Below, piece after piece: positions 36,047 through 44,972 of a DNA stretch of 64,000 bases (its first letter is position 1; each line of letters starts with the position of its first letter). The DNA comes from CAZEVY01 sp964515555. GTDB lineage: Bacteria; Acidobacteriota; Terriglobia; Bryobacterales; Bryobacteraceae. The notes below the pieces were generated by a model. That model saw nothing but the letters and a program-made list of their open reading frames with translations, ran no database searches and was not told where the DNA came from. The translations under genes and the position numbers were made by a program. Where the stretch lies: NCBI GenBank assembly GCA_964515555.1, contig CAZEVY010000002.1:62001-126000 (forward strand), read 5' to 3'.

Positions 36047-36856
36047 TCATATCACAGGCCCTTCGCGGCTTTGTTCCTCCCTCCTGGTGAGATCGGCATA
36101 GAACTTGCGGTGCAACGCCCCGCTTCGCCCCTCGGCGAGGTCCGCATCCCGCACGATGGCCACGCGCGCGTCGAACAGCGATTCCCCCGACACCGCCACG
36201 CCCGGCGCGACCTCGATCTGCACCAGGTCCCGGCCGCGGTTCGCATCCGGGGCGAAATCGCGGAGCCCGCTGCACTGATAGCAGACGCCGGTTTTGTTGA
36301 TGAGCTGGCAGAGCCCTTCGTACGACCGGATCATCTCGCCGCGCGCCGCGGCCAGCGTGTGACGGAAGACCGGCTCGGATAGATCGAGCATGGCGGCCCC
36401 ATCTTCGTTGGAGAAGCCCAGCACCTCGCGCAGCATCAGGGCCGCCTGCGCCTTGGGATCGAGCGTGCGGGCGATGCACGAGAAGCAGAACGCGATGTGC
36501 TCGCGAATCTCGAAGACGAACTCCGGATCGCTCATGATGCTGGAGATTTCGGCGACCTGCTCCGGGTCGGCGATCGCCTCCCGCTCGCCGATCAACTGCG
36601 CATCGACGCGCCAGCGCTTGCGGGTGCGCAGGTGGTCGAGGCAGACGTGCGTGGCGATGCCGAACAGCCAGGTCTCGATGCGCGAGTCGCCGCGGAAGGT
36701 CGCCTGTTTCTGGATGGCGCGCACGAAGGTCTCCTGGAGGAGGTCCTCGGCGTCGTCGTGTTGCGTGACCATGCGGTAGATGTAGGAGAGCAGCGGCCGC
36801 CGCCAGCTCTCCCACATCGACTCGATGGATGGCGCTGTGGTACCCATCCCGCCCAT
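36047..36856 (-). CDS. ECF-type RNA polymerase sigma factor with C-terminal extension
   Basis: A 269-residue protein. Region 2 spans about 18-85 (DDAEDLLQETFVRAIQKQAT, GDSRIETWLFGIATHVCLDH). Region 4 spans about 130-178 (ALMLREVLGFSNEDGAAMLD, VFRHTLAAARGEM). About 90 further residues follow, with LCQLINKTGVCYQCSGLRDF and a small globular tail, longer than ordinary ECF factors. The CxxC pairs at 124/127 and 192/195 could bind a metal. The start at 36856 is one base after the TAG of the VOC gene, indicating translational coupling; the open frame runs further upstream without sigma features. No anti-sigma gene is adjacent. Confidence 0.85.
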   Translation of the reverse strand: MGGMGTTAPSIESMWESWRRPLLSYIYRMVTQHDDAEDLLQETFVRAIQKQATFRGDSRIETWLFGIATHVCLDHLRTRKRWRVDAQLIGEREAIADPEQVAEISSIMSDPEFVFEIREHIAFCFSCIARTLDPKAQAALMLREVLGFSNEDGAAMLDLSEPVFRHTLAAARGEMIRSYEGLCQLINKTGVCYQCSGLRDFAPDANRGRDLVQIEVAPGVAVSGESLFDARVAIVRDADLAEGRSGALHRKFYADLTRREEQSREGPVI

Positions 36857-36857
36857 G

Positions 36858-37208
36858 CTACCCGATGAGGCTTTGCGCCACCTGGAGGCGATTGCCGAAC
36901 GGGTCGCGGAAGGTTCCGATGCGGACCACGCCGGGGATTTCCATGACGTCTCCCTCGAAGGCGACGCCCTTGGCGGCGAGGCGCTTTCGCGTGGCATCGA
37001 GGCTCTCGACGCGGAGGACGACGGTGGCTCCACCGGGGCCTTCGGCGGGCGCCATCGTGTTAAGGCCGATGGCGGCGGCGCCCTCGGCCTCGGCGTACTC
37101 GGCCCAGCCGGGCATCTCGAACGTCTTCTTCAGACCGAGCACGCCGCCGTAGAAGGCTTTTGCTTTTTCCAGGTCGCTCACGGCGTACCAGGCGAGCATG
37201 ACTTTCAT
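36858..37208 (-). CDS. VOC-family (glyoxalase-like) protein
   Basis: A 116-residue vicinal-oxygen-chelate fold protein (MKVMLAWYAVSDLEKAKAFY, RDPFGNRLQVAQ). The usual metal ligands of true glyoxalases are only partly apparent: E at the end of the first module and a C-terminal E are not evident. A resistance or binding function is therefore as likely as lyase activity. It precedes the sigma factor gene by one base and the two must be co-transcribed. Confidence 0.88.
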   Translation of the reverse strand: MKVMLAWYAVSDLEKAKAFYGGVLGLKKTFEMPGWAEYAEAEGAAAIGLNTMAPAEGPGGATVVLRVESLDATRKRLAAKGVAFEGDVMEIPGVVRIGTFRDPFGNRLQVAQSLIG

Positions 37209-37302
37209 GTGTTTGTCTCCTTGCTAACCCCAGCAGGGGTTCGTCATGTAAGTCGAATCAACGCGCGGTTTCCGCCAACTCGTTGGATATAATGCCCTCA
37301 CG

Positions 37303-37965
37303 ATGCGGCGGCGCCACTTCCTCACGCTGTCGGCGGCTACTGTCGGCGGGGCGCTCGTCTACCGGCTCGACCGCACTCCACATCGCGTCGCCGCGCAAAG
37401 CGGCGTCCTTCGCGTTCCGCTTCGGTTTTTCACCGAGGATGAAGCGCTCGACGCCGCCGCGGCCGCCGCGCGCATCTTCCCCGCCGACGACGCCGGGCCG
37501 GGCGCCAACGAAGCAGGAGTCGTCATCTACATCGACCGCCAGCTTGCCGGACCCTGGGGCCGCGATCGTTATCGCTATACAAGAGAGCCATTCGCCGCCG
37601 GTCCGCCCGAGCTCGGCTACCAGGGCCGCGAATCGCCGCGCGAGGTTTATCGGGCGGGGCTGAGGTCGATCGCCGGCCTGCGCGGGTTACCGGGCACAGA
37701 GCAGGACGCGCGTTTGAAACAGATCGAGTCGACCATGTTCTTCGCGATGCTGCGCCGGCACACCATCGAAGGCATGTTCTGTGACCCGATGCACGGCGGC
37801 AACGCCGGCAAGATCGGCTGGCAACTCGTCGGATTCCCCGGTCCGCGCATGAGCTACCACGACGAGGTCGACCGGCACCACGGCCGCGCGCTGCGCTTCG
37901 ATCCGCTGAGTCTCGCCGAGATCATGGGACGCCCGGTACGCCCCAGCGAGGACGAGCCGGAATGA
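37303..37965 (+). CDS. Gluconate 2-dehydrogenase subunit 3 family protein
   Basis: A 220-residue Tat-exported small subunit. The N-terminus MRRRHFLTLSAATVGGALVY contains the twin-arginine motif RRxFL. The body (FFTEDEALDAAAAAARIFPA, PREVYRAGLRSIAG, GMFCDPMHGGN, GWQLVGFPGP) is the GluconateDH subunit 3 family. These subunits carry the FAD-containing large subunit across the membrane as a hitch-hiker. Its last four bases overlap the start of the GMC gene, so the pair is coupled. Confidence 0.92.
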   Translation: MRRRHFLTLSAATVGGALVYRLDRTPHRVAAQSGVLRVPLRFFTEDEALDAAAAAARIFPADDAGPGANEAGVVIYIDRQLAGPWGRDRYRYTREPFAAGPPELGYQGRESPREVYRAGLRSIAGLRGLPGTEQDARLKQIESTMFFAMLRRHTIEGMFCDPMHGGNAGKIGWQLVGFPGPRMSYHDEVDRHHGRALRFDPLSLAEIMGRPVRPSEDEPE

Positions 37966-39680
37966 AGAGGCTCCCGGAGGTCGACACGGTCATCGTGGGC
38001 GGCGGCTGGACCGGCCTACTGATCGCGCGCAACCTCGCCGAGCGCAAGAGCGGCCCCATCGTCGCGCTGGAGCGCGGCGGCCCGCGGCGGACGTCGGATT
38101 ATCTGGACGATATGGACGAGCTCGACTTCGCGATTCTCAATCGGATGTCGCAGCCGATCCGAGACGAGACGGTGACGGTTCGCCACACGGTGCGCGATCG
38201 CGCGCTCCCGGTGCGTCAGTACGGGTCGTTCCTGGTGGGCGCGGGCGCGGGCGGTGCGGGCGAGCAGTGGAGCGGCATCTCGTTCCGCTTCCTGCCGGAG
38301 GCCTTCGAGCTGCGGTCGCGGATCGTGGCGCGCTACGGGGCGAAGCGGCTTCCGGAGGATTCGTCGATCCAGGATTGGGGGGTCTCGTACCGCGAGATCG
38401 AGCCGTATTACTGGCGGGCCGAGCAGATGCTCGGGCTATCGGGCAAGTCCGGCAACCTGCGCGGACGGAAGATCGATGGAGGGAACATTTTCGAAGGACC
38501 GCGCCAGCACGAGTATCCGACGCCGCCGATGAAGACGCCGTATCTGGCGGCGATGTTCCGCGACGCGGCGACCTCGCTCGGCTGGCACCCGTATCCGCTG
38601 CCGGCGGCGACCACGAGCGAACCGTACAGGAACCCCGACGGGATCGCGCGCGCCGGCTGCGCCTATTGCGGCTACTGCGAGCGTTTCGGCTGCATGATCG
38701 GGGCCAAGGCGCAGCCGACCAACGTGCTGCTCCCGGTGCTGCGGCGGCGCAAGAACTTCGAGCTGCGAACGAATGCCTGGGTGCGGCGCGTGGTGGTCGA
38801 GGGTGGACGCGCGCGCGGGGTGAGCTACATCGACGGCGCGGGCGAGGAGTGTTTCCAGCCGGCGGCCGCGGTGGTGCTGGCGTCCTGGACGCTGAACAAC
38901 ACGCGGTTATTGCTGATGTCGAAGATCGGCGAAGCGTACGATCCTGCGACCGGCAAGGGAGCGCTCGGCCGCAACCTCACGCACCAGGTCTCGATTCCGG
39001 CGGCCATGGCGTTCTTCGAGAAGCCGCTCAACCGCTACATGGGTGCTGGCGCGGCGGGTATCGCCATCAGCGATTTCGACGGCGATGTCTGGGACCACAA
39101 GGACGTCCCGTTCCTCGGCGGCGGGTTCCTGTACACGGTCTGCTACGGATTCCGTCCGATGGCCAACTTCGGTGTGCTGCCGCCGAGCGTGAAGGATCGC
39201 TGGGGATCCGCGTGGAAAAAGGCGGCGCTCGAATGGTACGACCGCACTGGACGCATTTCCTTCTACGGCGAGCACCCGGCGTATCGCGAGAACTACATGG
39301 ACCTCGACCCGGCCTACACCGACAAGTTCGGCGATCCCCTGCTGCGGCTAACGATCGACTGGCGCGACAACGAGCGCCGGATGGTGCAATTCATCACGCC
39401 GAAGGCCGTCGAGGCGGCGCGCGCGATGGGGGCGAAGGAGTGGACGCCGTTCGGTGGCCTGGCGCGTTACGACGCGACACGCTACCAGGGCACGCACATT
39501 CAGGGCGGGACGATCATGGGCGCGTCGCCGGAGACGTCGGTGGTGGATACGCGAGGGAAGCACTGGAATGTGCCGAATCTTTACGTCGCCGGGGCGTCGA
39601 CATTTCCTCAGAATCCGGCGGGGAATCCGACGCTGACGGCGCTGGCGCTCGCCTGGCGCGCGGCGGAGGGGATAAAATAA
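37962..39680 (+). CDS. GMC-family FAD oxidoreductase (gluconate/sugar dehydrogenase large subunit)
   Basis: A 572-residue flavoprotein without its own signal peptide, exported with the Tat subunit. FAD binding begins VDTVIVGGGWTGLLIARNLA. The C-terminus holds the catalytic region: the His in GTHIQGGTIMG and the Asn in NPAGNPTLTALALAWRAAEG. A CxYCGYCxxFGC motif (CAYCGYCERFGC) near residue 230 fits the iron-sulfur cluster seen in some FAD-dependent glucose dehydrogenases. Related enzymes oxidise gluconate, glucose or other sugars and need a cytochrome c subunit, which is absent here. Confidence 0.92.
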   Translation: MKRLPEVDTVIVGGGWTGLLIARNLAERKSGPIVALERGGPRRTSDYLDDMDELDFAILNRMSQPIRDETVTVRHTVRDRALPVRQYGSFLVGAGAGGAGEQWSGISFRFLPEAFELRSRIVARYGAKRLPEDSSIQDWGVSYREIEPYYWRAEQMLGLSGKSGNLRGRKIDGGNIFEGPRQHEYPTPPMKTPYLAAMFRDAATSLGWHPYPLPAATTSEPYRNPDGIARAGCAYCGYCERFGCMIGAKAQPTNVLLPVLRRRKNFELRTNAWVRRVVVEGGRARGVSYIDGAGEECFQPAAAVVLASWTLNNTRLLLMSKIGEAYDPATGKGALGRNLTHQVSIPAAMAFFEKPLNRYMGAGAAGIAISDFDGDVWDHKDVPFLGGGFLYTVCYGFRPMANFGVLPPSVKDRWGSAWKKAALEWYDRTGRISFYGEHPAYRENYMDLDPAYTDKFGDPLLRLTIDWRDNERRMVQFITPKAVEAARAMGAKEWTPFGGLARYDATRYQGTHIQGGTIMGASPETSVVDTRGKHWNVPNLYVAGASTFPQNPAGNPTLTALALAWRAAEGIK

Positions 39681-39684
39681 GGCC

Positions 39685-40191
39685 GTGGGCGTCAGGATTG
39701 CCATCCCGATCGACGAGTATCTGCGAACGAGCTTCCCGGACCTTGATCGGGAGTACCGAGACGGGGAGGTCGTGGAACGGACAATGCCAACGTTGGGCCA
39801 TTCGCGAACCCAGCAGTGCTTCTGTGTGTGGTTCGGTCGTATCGAGGAATCCCACCCGTTGTTCGCGGCCCCCGAGTTGCGCCTGCGAGTCGGACCGCTT
39901 CGAGTGCTCATTCCCGACGTCTGTGTGTTCGCCGGTGTTAAGCCGACCGAAGACGTTCCGTCGACGCCGCCCCTCATCGCGATCGAGATCCTCTCGCCCG
40001 ACGACCGTATGAGTGAAGTGCGCGAAAAGCTCGACGAATACCGGCGATGGGGCGTGACGCACGTCTGGCTGGCCGATCCGCGGTCAAGGCGTTTCTACGT
40101 CTGCGACAACAGTTTTCGCGAAGTGACTTCCTTCCTGATCCCCGAGTTCGGCCTCGAAATCAAGCCAGCCGACATCTTCCGGTCCAAGTAA
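39685..40191 (+). CDS. Uma2-family putative endonuclease
   Basis: A 168-residue protein of the Uma2 family (DUF820), PD-(D/E)XK nuclease fold. The probable catalytic residues are the D of IPDVCVF, the E of AIEILSPDD and the K of REKLDEYRRWG. A GTG start four bases after the GMC stop is used. Uma2 proteins are numerous in Acidobacteria and cyanobacteria and their target is unknown. A second, broken copy lies at 47600-48292. Confidence 0.88.
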   Translation: MGVRIAIPIDEYLRTSFPDLDREYRDGEVVERTMPTLGHSRTQQCFCVWFGRIEESHPLFAAPELRLRVGPLRVLIPDVCVFAGVKPTEDVPSTPPLIAIEILSPDDRMSEVREKLDEYRRWGVTHVWLADPRSRRFYVCDNSFREVTSFLIPEFGLEIKPADIFRSK

Positions 40192-41130
40192 CTACCGCCC
40201 GTGCGGCTCCAGCCGCGGCCATGGGCGACCGTCTCGCACGTAGCGATCCATCCACTCGCGCGTGAGGCGGTCGACCTCCGCCGTGTGTTCAGTGAGCCCG
40301 TGGTCACCGCCCTCGAACAGCACGAACCGGAAGGGGTGCTTCACGCGCAACAGCGATTGCGCGGCGTCGAACGCCTCGGCCGGCGACACGCGCCAGTCGG
40401 CGCCGCCGTGAAGGATCAGGATCGGAGTCTCCTTGTTAATTCTTTCGGGCCATTTCGTCATCGAACGCGCCCGCAGCGCCGCCTCACGATCGGCCGGCGA
40501 CCCCTTGTAGCCGGGGATCAGTTGCTCGTACACTTGCGTGCCCATCTCCGGCCGGTCATTCACCGACCGGAATAGATCCGCCGACCCGGCGCCGACCACC
40601 GCCGCGCGAACGCGGTCCGTCTTCGTCAGCGCAATGTAGGTCATCATGCCGCCTCGGCTCCAGCCGCGCATGCCGATCCGCGTGGAATCGACGTTCGGCA
40701 TGGCGTCGAGGAGCGGGATCATGTTCAAGACGTCGTCGACGTCGTCGCCGCCGAATTCGTCCGCACCCTCGCTGCCGCAGCATCCGCGATAGTTGCTCGC
40801 GACGACGACGTAGCCCCAGGCCGCCATGCGCGCAAAGACAATGCCCTGCGCCCGCGTCAGCATGCCGAACTCGCGATTGCCGCCGCGGTTCAAGACGATC
40901 GCCGGATACCTGCCTTCCTTCTTGGGCGCCGCCAGGAAGCCGCGCACCTTGAGGCCGCCGCTCATGTACGTGATCTCGCTGAGTTCCACCTGGGCGAGTG
41001 TTTCGAGGGCGGCATCGCGCATCGGCGGACGCATCCGCGAGGCGTCGTACTCGAAGACGGTTTTCTCGACCAACGTGCCATTTGGCGGGGTTTGCGCAAG
41101 CATCGAGATGAGGAAGAAAGCGCTTGACAT
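40192..41130 (-). CDS. Secreted alpha/beta hydrolase, S9 peptidase-like
   Basis: A 312-residue protein with a short signal peptide (MSSAFFLISMLAQ). The catalytic triad is S158 in GMRGWSRGG, D245 in GGADWRVSP and H277 in GGDHGLTEH, as in the C-terminal domain of prolyl oligopeptidases; the propeller domain is absent. It may be a dipeptidyl peptidase relative or an esterase. It ends directly beside the Uma2 gene and is divergent from the TonB receptor. Confidence 0.88.
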   Translation of the reverse strand: MSSAFFLISMLAQTPPNGTLVEKTVFEYDASRMRPPMRDAALETLAQVELSEITYMSGGLKVRGFLAAPKKEGRYPAIVLNRGGNREFGMLTRAQGIVFARMAAWGYVVVASNYRGCCGSEGADEFGGDDVDDVLNMIPLLDAMPNVDSTRIGMRGWSRGGMMTYIALTKTDRVRAAVVGAGSADLFRSVNDRPEMGTQVYEQLIPGYKGSPADREAALRARSMTKWPERINKETPILILHGGADWRVSPAEAFDAAQSLLRVKHPFRFVLFEGGDHGLTEHTAEVDRLTREWMDRYVRDGRPWPRLEPHGR

Positions 41131-41153
41131 TCAGAGGCCGGTGCGAATAGTCT
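41124..41153 (+). promoter_or_regulatory. Candidate sigma-70 promoter of the TonB receptor gene
   Basis: TTGACA at 41124-41129 is followed after 18 bases by TAGTCT at 41148-41153, a half-match to TATAAT. It lies about 60 bases upstream of the receptor start, with AGGGGG as ribosome site at about 41203. The -35 is perfect and the -10 weak. Confidence 0.45.
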
Positions 41154-41213
41154 ACTAAAAACCATTCGCTGGGGTGGTTGCGAAGTCGTAACAGTGGCTC
41201 TTAGGGGGTTTCC

Positions 41214-44200
41214 ATGAAGAAAACGCTCGCGGTGGCCTTAGCTACCATCACGTTGATTTCACTGGGTGTGGCGCAGGAAACGCGATCCATGATGCTGGGC
41301 CGCGTGCTTGATCCGCAGGGCAGCGCCGTCGCCGGCGCGGCGGTGGGAATCAGAAACGTCGACACCGGCGTCGCAATGACGCTCAAGACCAACGAGCAGG
41401 GCTACTACGAAGCGCCGTTGCTGTTGCCCGGCAATTACGAGCTGACGGCCGAGGCCGCGGGCTTCAAGAAGCTGGTGCGCAAGGGCATCATCCTCTCGGT
41501 CTCTTCGCGCCTGGAACTGAATCTGCCGCTCGAGCTGGGAACGGTCACCGACACGGTGACGGTGGCGGCCGAGACGCCGTTGCTTGAAACCAGCGCCGTG
41601 AGCGCCGGCCGCGTCATCGACAACCGGTCGGTGATGGAGCTTCCCGTGCTCGGCAACAGCGCCATCCTGCTGGTGAAGATCCAGCCCGGCGTGCAGACTC
41701 CAGGCGTGAACAACTACCTGGCGCTGCATTCCAACGTCGGCGGATCCGACTACAGCGTGAACGGCAACGTCGGCGGCAACTCGTGGACTCTCGATGGCTC
41801 ACCCAACCAGGGTCCGGCCCGGCGAACCGCCTATCTTCCCTACACCGACGCAGTGGCCGAATTCAAGGTGGAGACCAACAACTTCGATGCTGCAGTCGGA
41901 CAGACTTCGGGTGGCGCCATCACGATGATCTCGAAGTCGGGTACCAACAGTTTGCACGGCACGGCGACCTGGCAGCACTGGCAGCAGCGCTGGCAGGGCA
42001 CGCCGTTCTTCGTCAAGCAAGCCTACTATCGCAGCATCAACGCCGCCGAACAGGCGGGCAACAAGACGCTCGCCGACCAAATCCGCAACACGGACAAGCA
42101 GACTACCGGGCGGTCGAACAACTGGGGCGCCTCCGGGGGCGGCCCGGTCGTGATTCCTAAGCTCTACAACGGCCGCAACAAGACCTTCTGGTTCCTGACC
42201 TACAACGCCTTCAAGGATGTGAAGACCGAGGACCCGTCGACCTTCAACCGCACGGTACCGACGCAGGCCATGCGCGACGGTAACTTCTCCGACCTGCTTA
42301 GTCTGCCCAATCCGACGCGGTATCAAGTCTACGATCCGACGACGGTGGCGCGCGACCCGGTGCGTACGTCGAACTTCAGCCGGCAGCCGTTCGCCGGAAA
42401 CATCATTCCGCGAAGCCGCTTTGTGAACCCGGCCTACGACGCCATCTCGAAGCTCTATCCGCTGCCGAACAACCCTCCGGCCGCGGGGCTGGAGCCGGTG
42501 AACAATTACCTAGCGTCGAAGACGCCCTACAACTGGGACTACAAGGCATACTCCAACCGCGTCGATCACCAGATCAGCGACCATTTCCGCGCCTTTGGCC
42601 GTTGGTCGTATAACAACTTCGGTCCCGAGGATCGTTCGGACTGGACCTACGAGACCGCGCGCGGTCTGAACCAGAACGGCCTGGTGCGCAACAACAAGGG
42701 CGGCAACATCGACGTGGTGTGGACGCAGACGCCGACGACAGTGTGGAACTTCAATGCCGGCATCAACCAGTTCCGGGAGGGCAACATTCAGCCATTTGCG
42801 CTGTCGAAGAAGCCCAGTGACATCGGACTGCCGGCCTACATGGATCAGAAGGCGGGTGATCAACACATTCTTCCGCAGATGGCGGTCAGCGGATATACCA
42901 CCATCAGCCCTGGCGGCGTCTCCACGTGGACGCGCTACCGCTTCGCGACAGCCGCCGTGTCTGTGAGCCGCGTTCAGGGGAATCACTCCATCCGCGCCGG
43001 GTTCGACAACCGCTACGCCTTCCGCACCGGCGGCGGCGGCGGGAACACCAGCGGCAACTTCACGTTCTCGAACCAGTACATGAGGCGCTACGACGACGAT
43101 TTCCAGCCGTCCTCGAACCTGGGACTCGGCTGGGCGGCGTTCATTCTCGGTATTCCCAACAGCGGCTACTCCATCGCCACCAACGACAGCTACGCGATGA
43201 TCACGCCCTATTACGCATTGTTTGTCCAGGACGGCTGGCGAATCTCGCGTAACCTGACGCTGAATCTCGGCCTCCGCATGGAATACGAGGGCGGGTCGAC
43301 CGAACGCTACAACCGCATGATCGGCGATTTCGATTCCAACGCCGCGCTGCCGATCGCCGCGGCGGCGCAGGCAGCGTACGCGGCCAATCCGATTCCGGAG
43401 CTTCCCGCGTCTCAGTTCCGGGTGTTGGGCGGCTCCCAGTATGTCGGCGTCGGTTCGCGCCCGCGCGAACTCTACAAAGGCGAGCTGATGTGGCTGCCTC
43501 GCATCGGCGTCGCCTACTCGCTGAACAGCAAGACCGTCCTCAAGGCCGGCTACGGACTTTATTACGACAGCATCAACGTGCTGAACTTCGGCCCCGACCA
43601 ATTCGGCTTCAGTCGGAACACCAGCACCGTGGTTACCACCGATTTCGGACAGACCTGGGGAATCCTCCCCGCGAACGCCAACCCGGGCAACTTCCGGAGC
43701 CCGCTGGTCGATCCGTTCCCGGTACGATCGGACGGCACGCGCTTCGACACGCCGACGCGGGACGCGCTCGGCAACATGGCGCGTACGGGCCGCGGCTTTA
43801 CGTACACCAACTATAACCAGCCCCACGCTCGCCAGCAGCGCTGGCGCGCCGGCGTGCAGCGCCAGTTGGCGGCCAACGTGGTCGTCGACGTGGCCTACGC
43901 GGGTTCGTACTCCGATCGCGTCTCCATTCAGGCCGGCACGACGTTCTTCGATCACAGGGTGGACGCCCTTCCGGCGCAGTATTGGGCCGACGGTCTGACG
44001 CGCAACGACGCTGTCGCCAACAACCTCAATGCCAACGTGACGAATCCGTTCCGCCTCGCGAATTTCGCTGCGCTCCAGCAGAGCAATCCGCTGGTTTACG
44101 CCGACATGGCCACACAGGGATTCTTCACATCGGCCACCATCCGCAGGCATCAGCTCCTGAGACCCTTCCCGCAGGCCAACGGCCTGAACATCCGGGCCGA

Positions 44201-44906
44201 AGGCAACGGTTACACGCGGACCCACGAGTTTCAACTCAATTTCGAGAAGCGCTTCTCCAAGGGATTCCTGACGAACATCGGTTACACCGCGATGTACATC
44301 CGAGACGCGGATTTTTATTGGAACGAGTTCGACACCAAGCCGACGGAGCGCTTTTCCAACGACGGTCGTCCGCATCGCCTGGTTGGCAGCGGCGTCTACG
44401 AGCTGCCGTTCGGCAAAGGCAGGCGATTTGGCAGCAACGCATCGGGAGTGCTTAACTACCTGATCGGCGGCTGGCAGACGGCGGCGACCTACGAGCTCCA
44501 GCCCGGCTCCCTGATCGATTTCGGCGGCAACGTCTTTTACTACGGCAACGACACGTCGAACATCCGCAACGTGAATCGCACCTTCGAGACCTGGTTCAAT
44601 ACCGCTGACTTCGAGCGCAGCACCGCGCGCCAACCCAACGCATTCCACAGGCGCCAGTTCGCCCCTCGTGTCGGGGGCCTGCGCGGCGACAAGCAGAGCT
44701 GGTGGAACGCCAACATCGCCAAGAACATTCCGTTCTCGGAAACGGGCGTCAACCTGCAACTGCGCCTGGACGTGCTGAACGTGCAGAACCGCTCGCAGAT
44801 GGCGAATCCGAACGCCGACCCGTACTCGACAAACTTCGGCCGCATCACGTCGCAAACGTCAGCGACCAATCGTTGGATTCAGGTTCAGATGCGATTGACG
44901 TTCTGA
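41214..44906 (+). CDS. TonB-dependent receptor with carboxypeptidase-regulatory-like domain
   Basis: A 1230-residue outer-membrane protein. A signal peptide (MKKTLAVALATITLISLGVA) is followed by a carboxypeptidase-regulatory-like beta-sandwich at about 27-110 (GRVLDPQGSAVAGAAVGIRN, GYYEAPLLLPGNYELTAEA), then a plug domain at about 110-250 (TLDGSPNQGP, VAEFKVETNNFDAAVGQTSG). A large 22-stranded-type barrel ends with WIQVQMRLTF, a proper outer-membrane C-terminus. This architecture is expanded in Acidobacteria and probably imports large oligosaccharides or siderophores. No SusD partner is adjacent, so the substrate is unknown. Confidence 0.95.
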   Translation: MKKTLAVALATITLISLGVAQETRSMMLGRVLDPQGSAVAGAAVGIRNVDTGVAMTLKTNEQGYYEAPLLLPGNYELTAEAAGFKKLVRKGIILSVSSRLELNLPLELGTVTDTVTVAAETPLLETSAVSAGRVIDNRSVMELPVLGNSAILLVKIQPGVQTPGVNNYLALHSNVGGSDYSVNGNVGGNSWTLDGSPNQGPARRTAYLPYTDAVAEFKVETNNFDAAVGQTSGGAITMISKSGTNSLHGTATWQHWQQRWQGTPFFVKQAYYRSINAAEQAGNKTLADQIRNTDKQTTGRSNNWGASGGGPVVIPKLYNGRNKTFWFLTYNAFKDVKTEDPSTFNRTVPTQAMRDGNFSDLLSLPNPTRYQVYDPTTVARDPVRTSNFSRQPFAGNIIPRSRFVNPAYDAISKLYPLPNNPPAAGLEPVNNYLASKTPYNWDYKAYSNRVDHQISDHFRAFGRWSYNNFGPEDRSDWTYETARGLNQNGLVRNNKGGNIDVVWTQTPTTVWNFNAGINQFREGNIQPFALSKKPSDIGLPAYMDQKAGDQHILPQMAVSGYTTISPGGVSTWTRYRFATAAVSVSRVQGNHSIRAGFDNRYAFRTGGGGGNTSGNFTFSNQYMRRYDDDFQPSSNLGLGWAAFILGIPNSGYSIATNDSYAMITPYYALFVQDGWRISRNLTLNLGLRMEYEGGSTERYNRMIGDFDSNAALPIAAAAQAAYAANPIPELPASQFRVLGGSQYVGVGSRPRELYKGELMWLPRIGVAYSLNSKTVLKAGYGLYYDSINVLNFGPDQFGFSRNTSTVVTTDFGQTWGILPANANPGNFRSPLVDPFPVRSDGTRFDTPTRDALGNMARTGRGFTYTNYNQPHARQQRWRAGVQRQLAANVVVDVAYAGSYSDRVSIQAGTTFFDHRVDALPAQYWADGLTRNDAVANNLNANVTNPFRLANFAALQQSNPLVYADMATQGFFTSATIRRHQLLRPFPQANGLNIRAEGNGYTRTHEFQLNFEKRFSKGFLTNIGYTAMYIRDADFYWNEFDTKPTERFSNDGRPHRLVGSGVYELPFGKGRRFGSNASGVLNYLIGGWQTAATYELQPGSLIDFGGNVFYYGNDTSNIRNVNRTFETWFNTADFERSTARQPNAFHRRQFAPRVGGLRGDKQSWWNANIAKNIPFSETGVNLQLRLDVLNVQNRSQMANPNADPYSTNFGRITSQTSATNRWIQVQMRLTF

Positions 44907-44925
44907 CCGCTTGCGCGCCGCCAAG

Positions 44926-44942
44926 CCGCCGCCTGGCGGCGG
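44926..44942. terminator. GC hairpin between convergent genes
   Basis: CCGCCG (44926-44931) and CGGCGG (44937-44942) can pair with a CCTGG loop. No T-run follows in either direction, so termination efficiency is doubtful. It lies between the receptor gene and the convergent hydrolase gene. Confidence 0.35.
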
Positions 44943-44972
44943 AGAAGCCGCACATCGCGCCAGGGCGAAGGG

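Noticed and set aside
42510..44855. A 781-codon open frame antisense to the TonB receptor
   Set aside because: No domain, no ribosome site, and high GC makes long antisense frames common; the receptor on the other strand explains the region.
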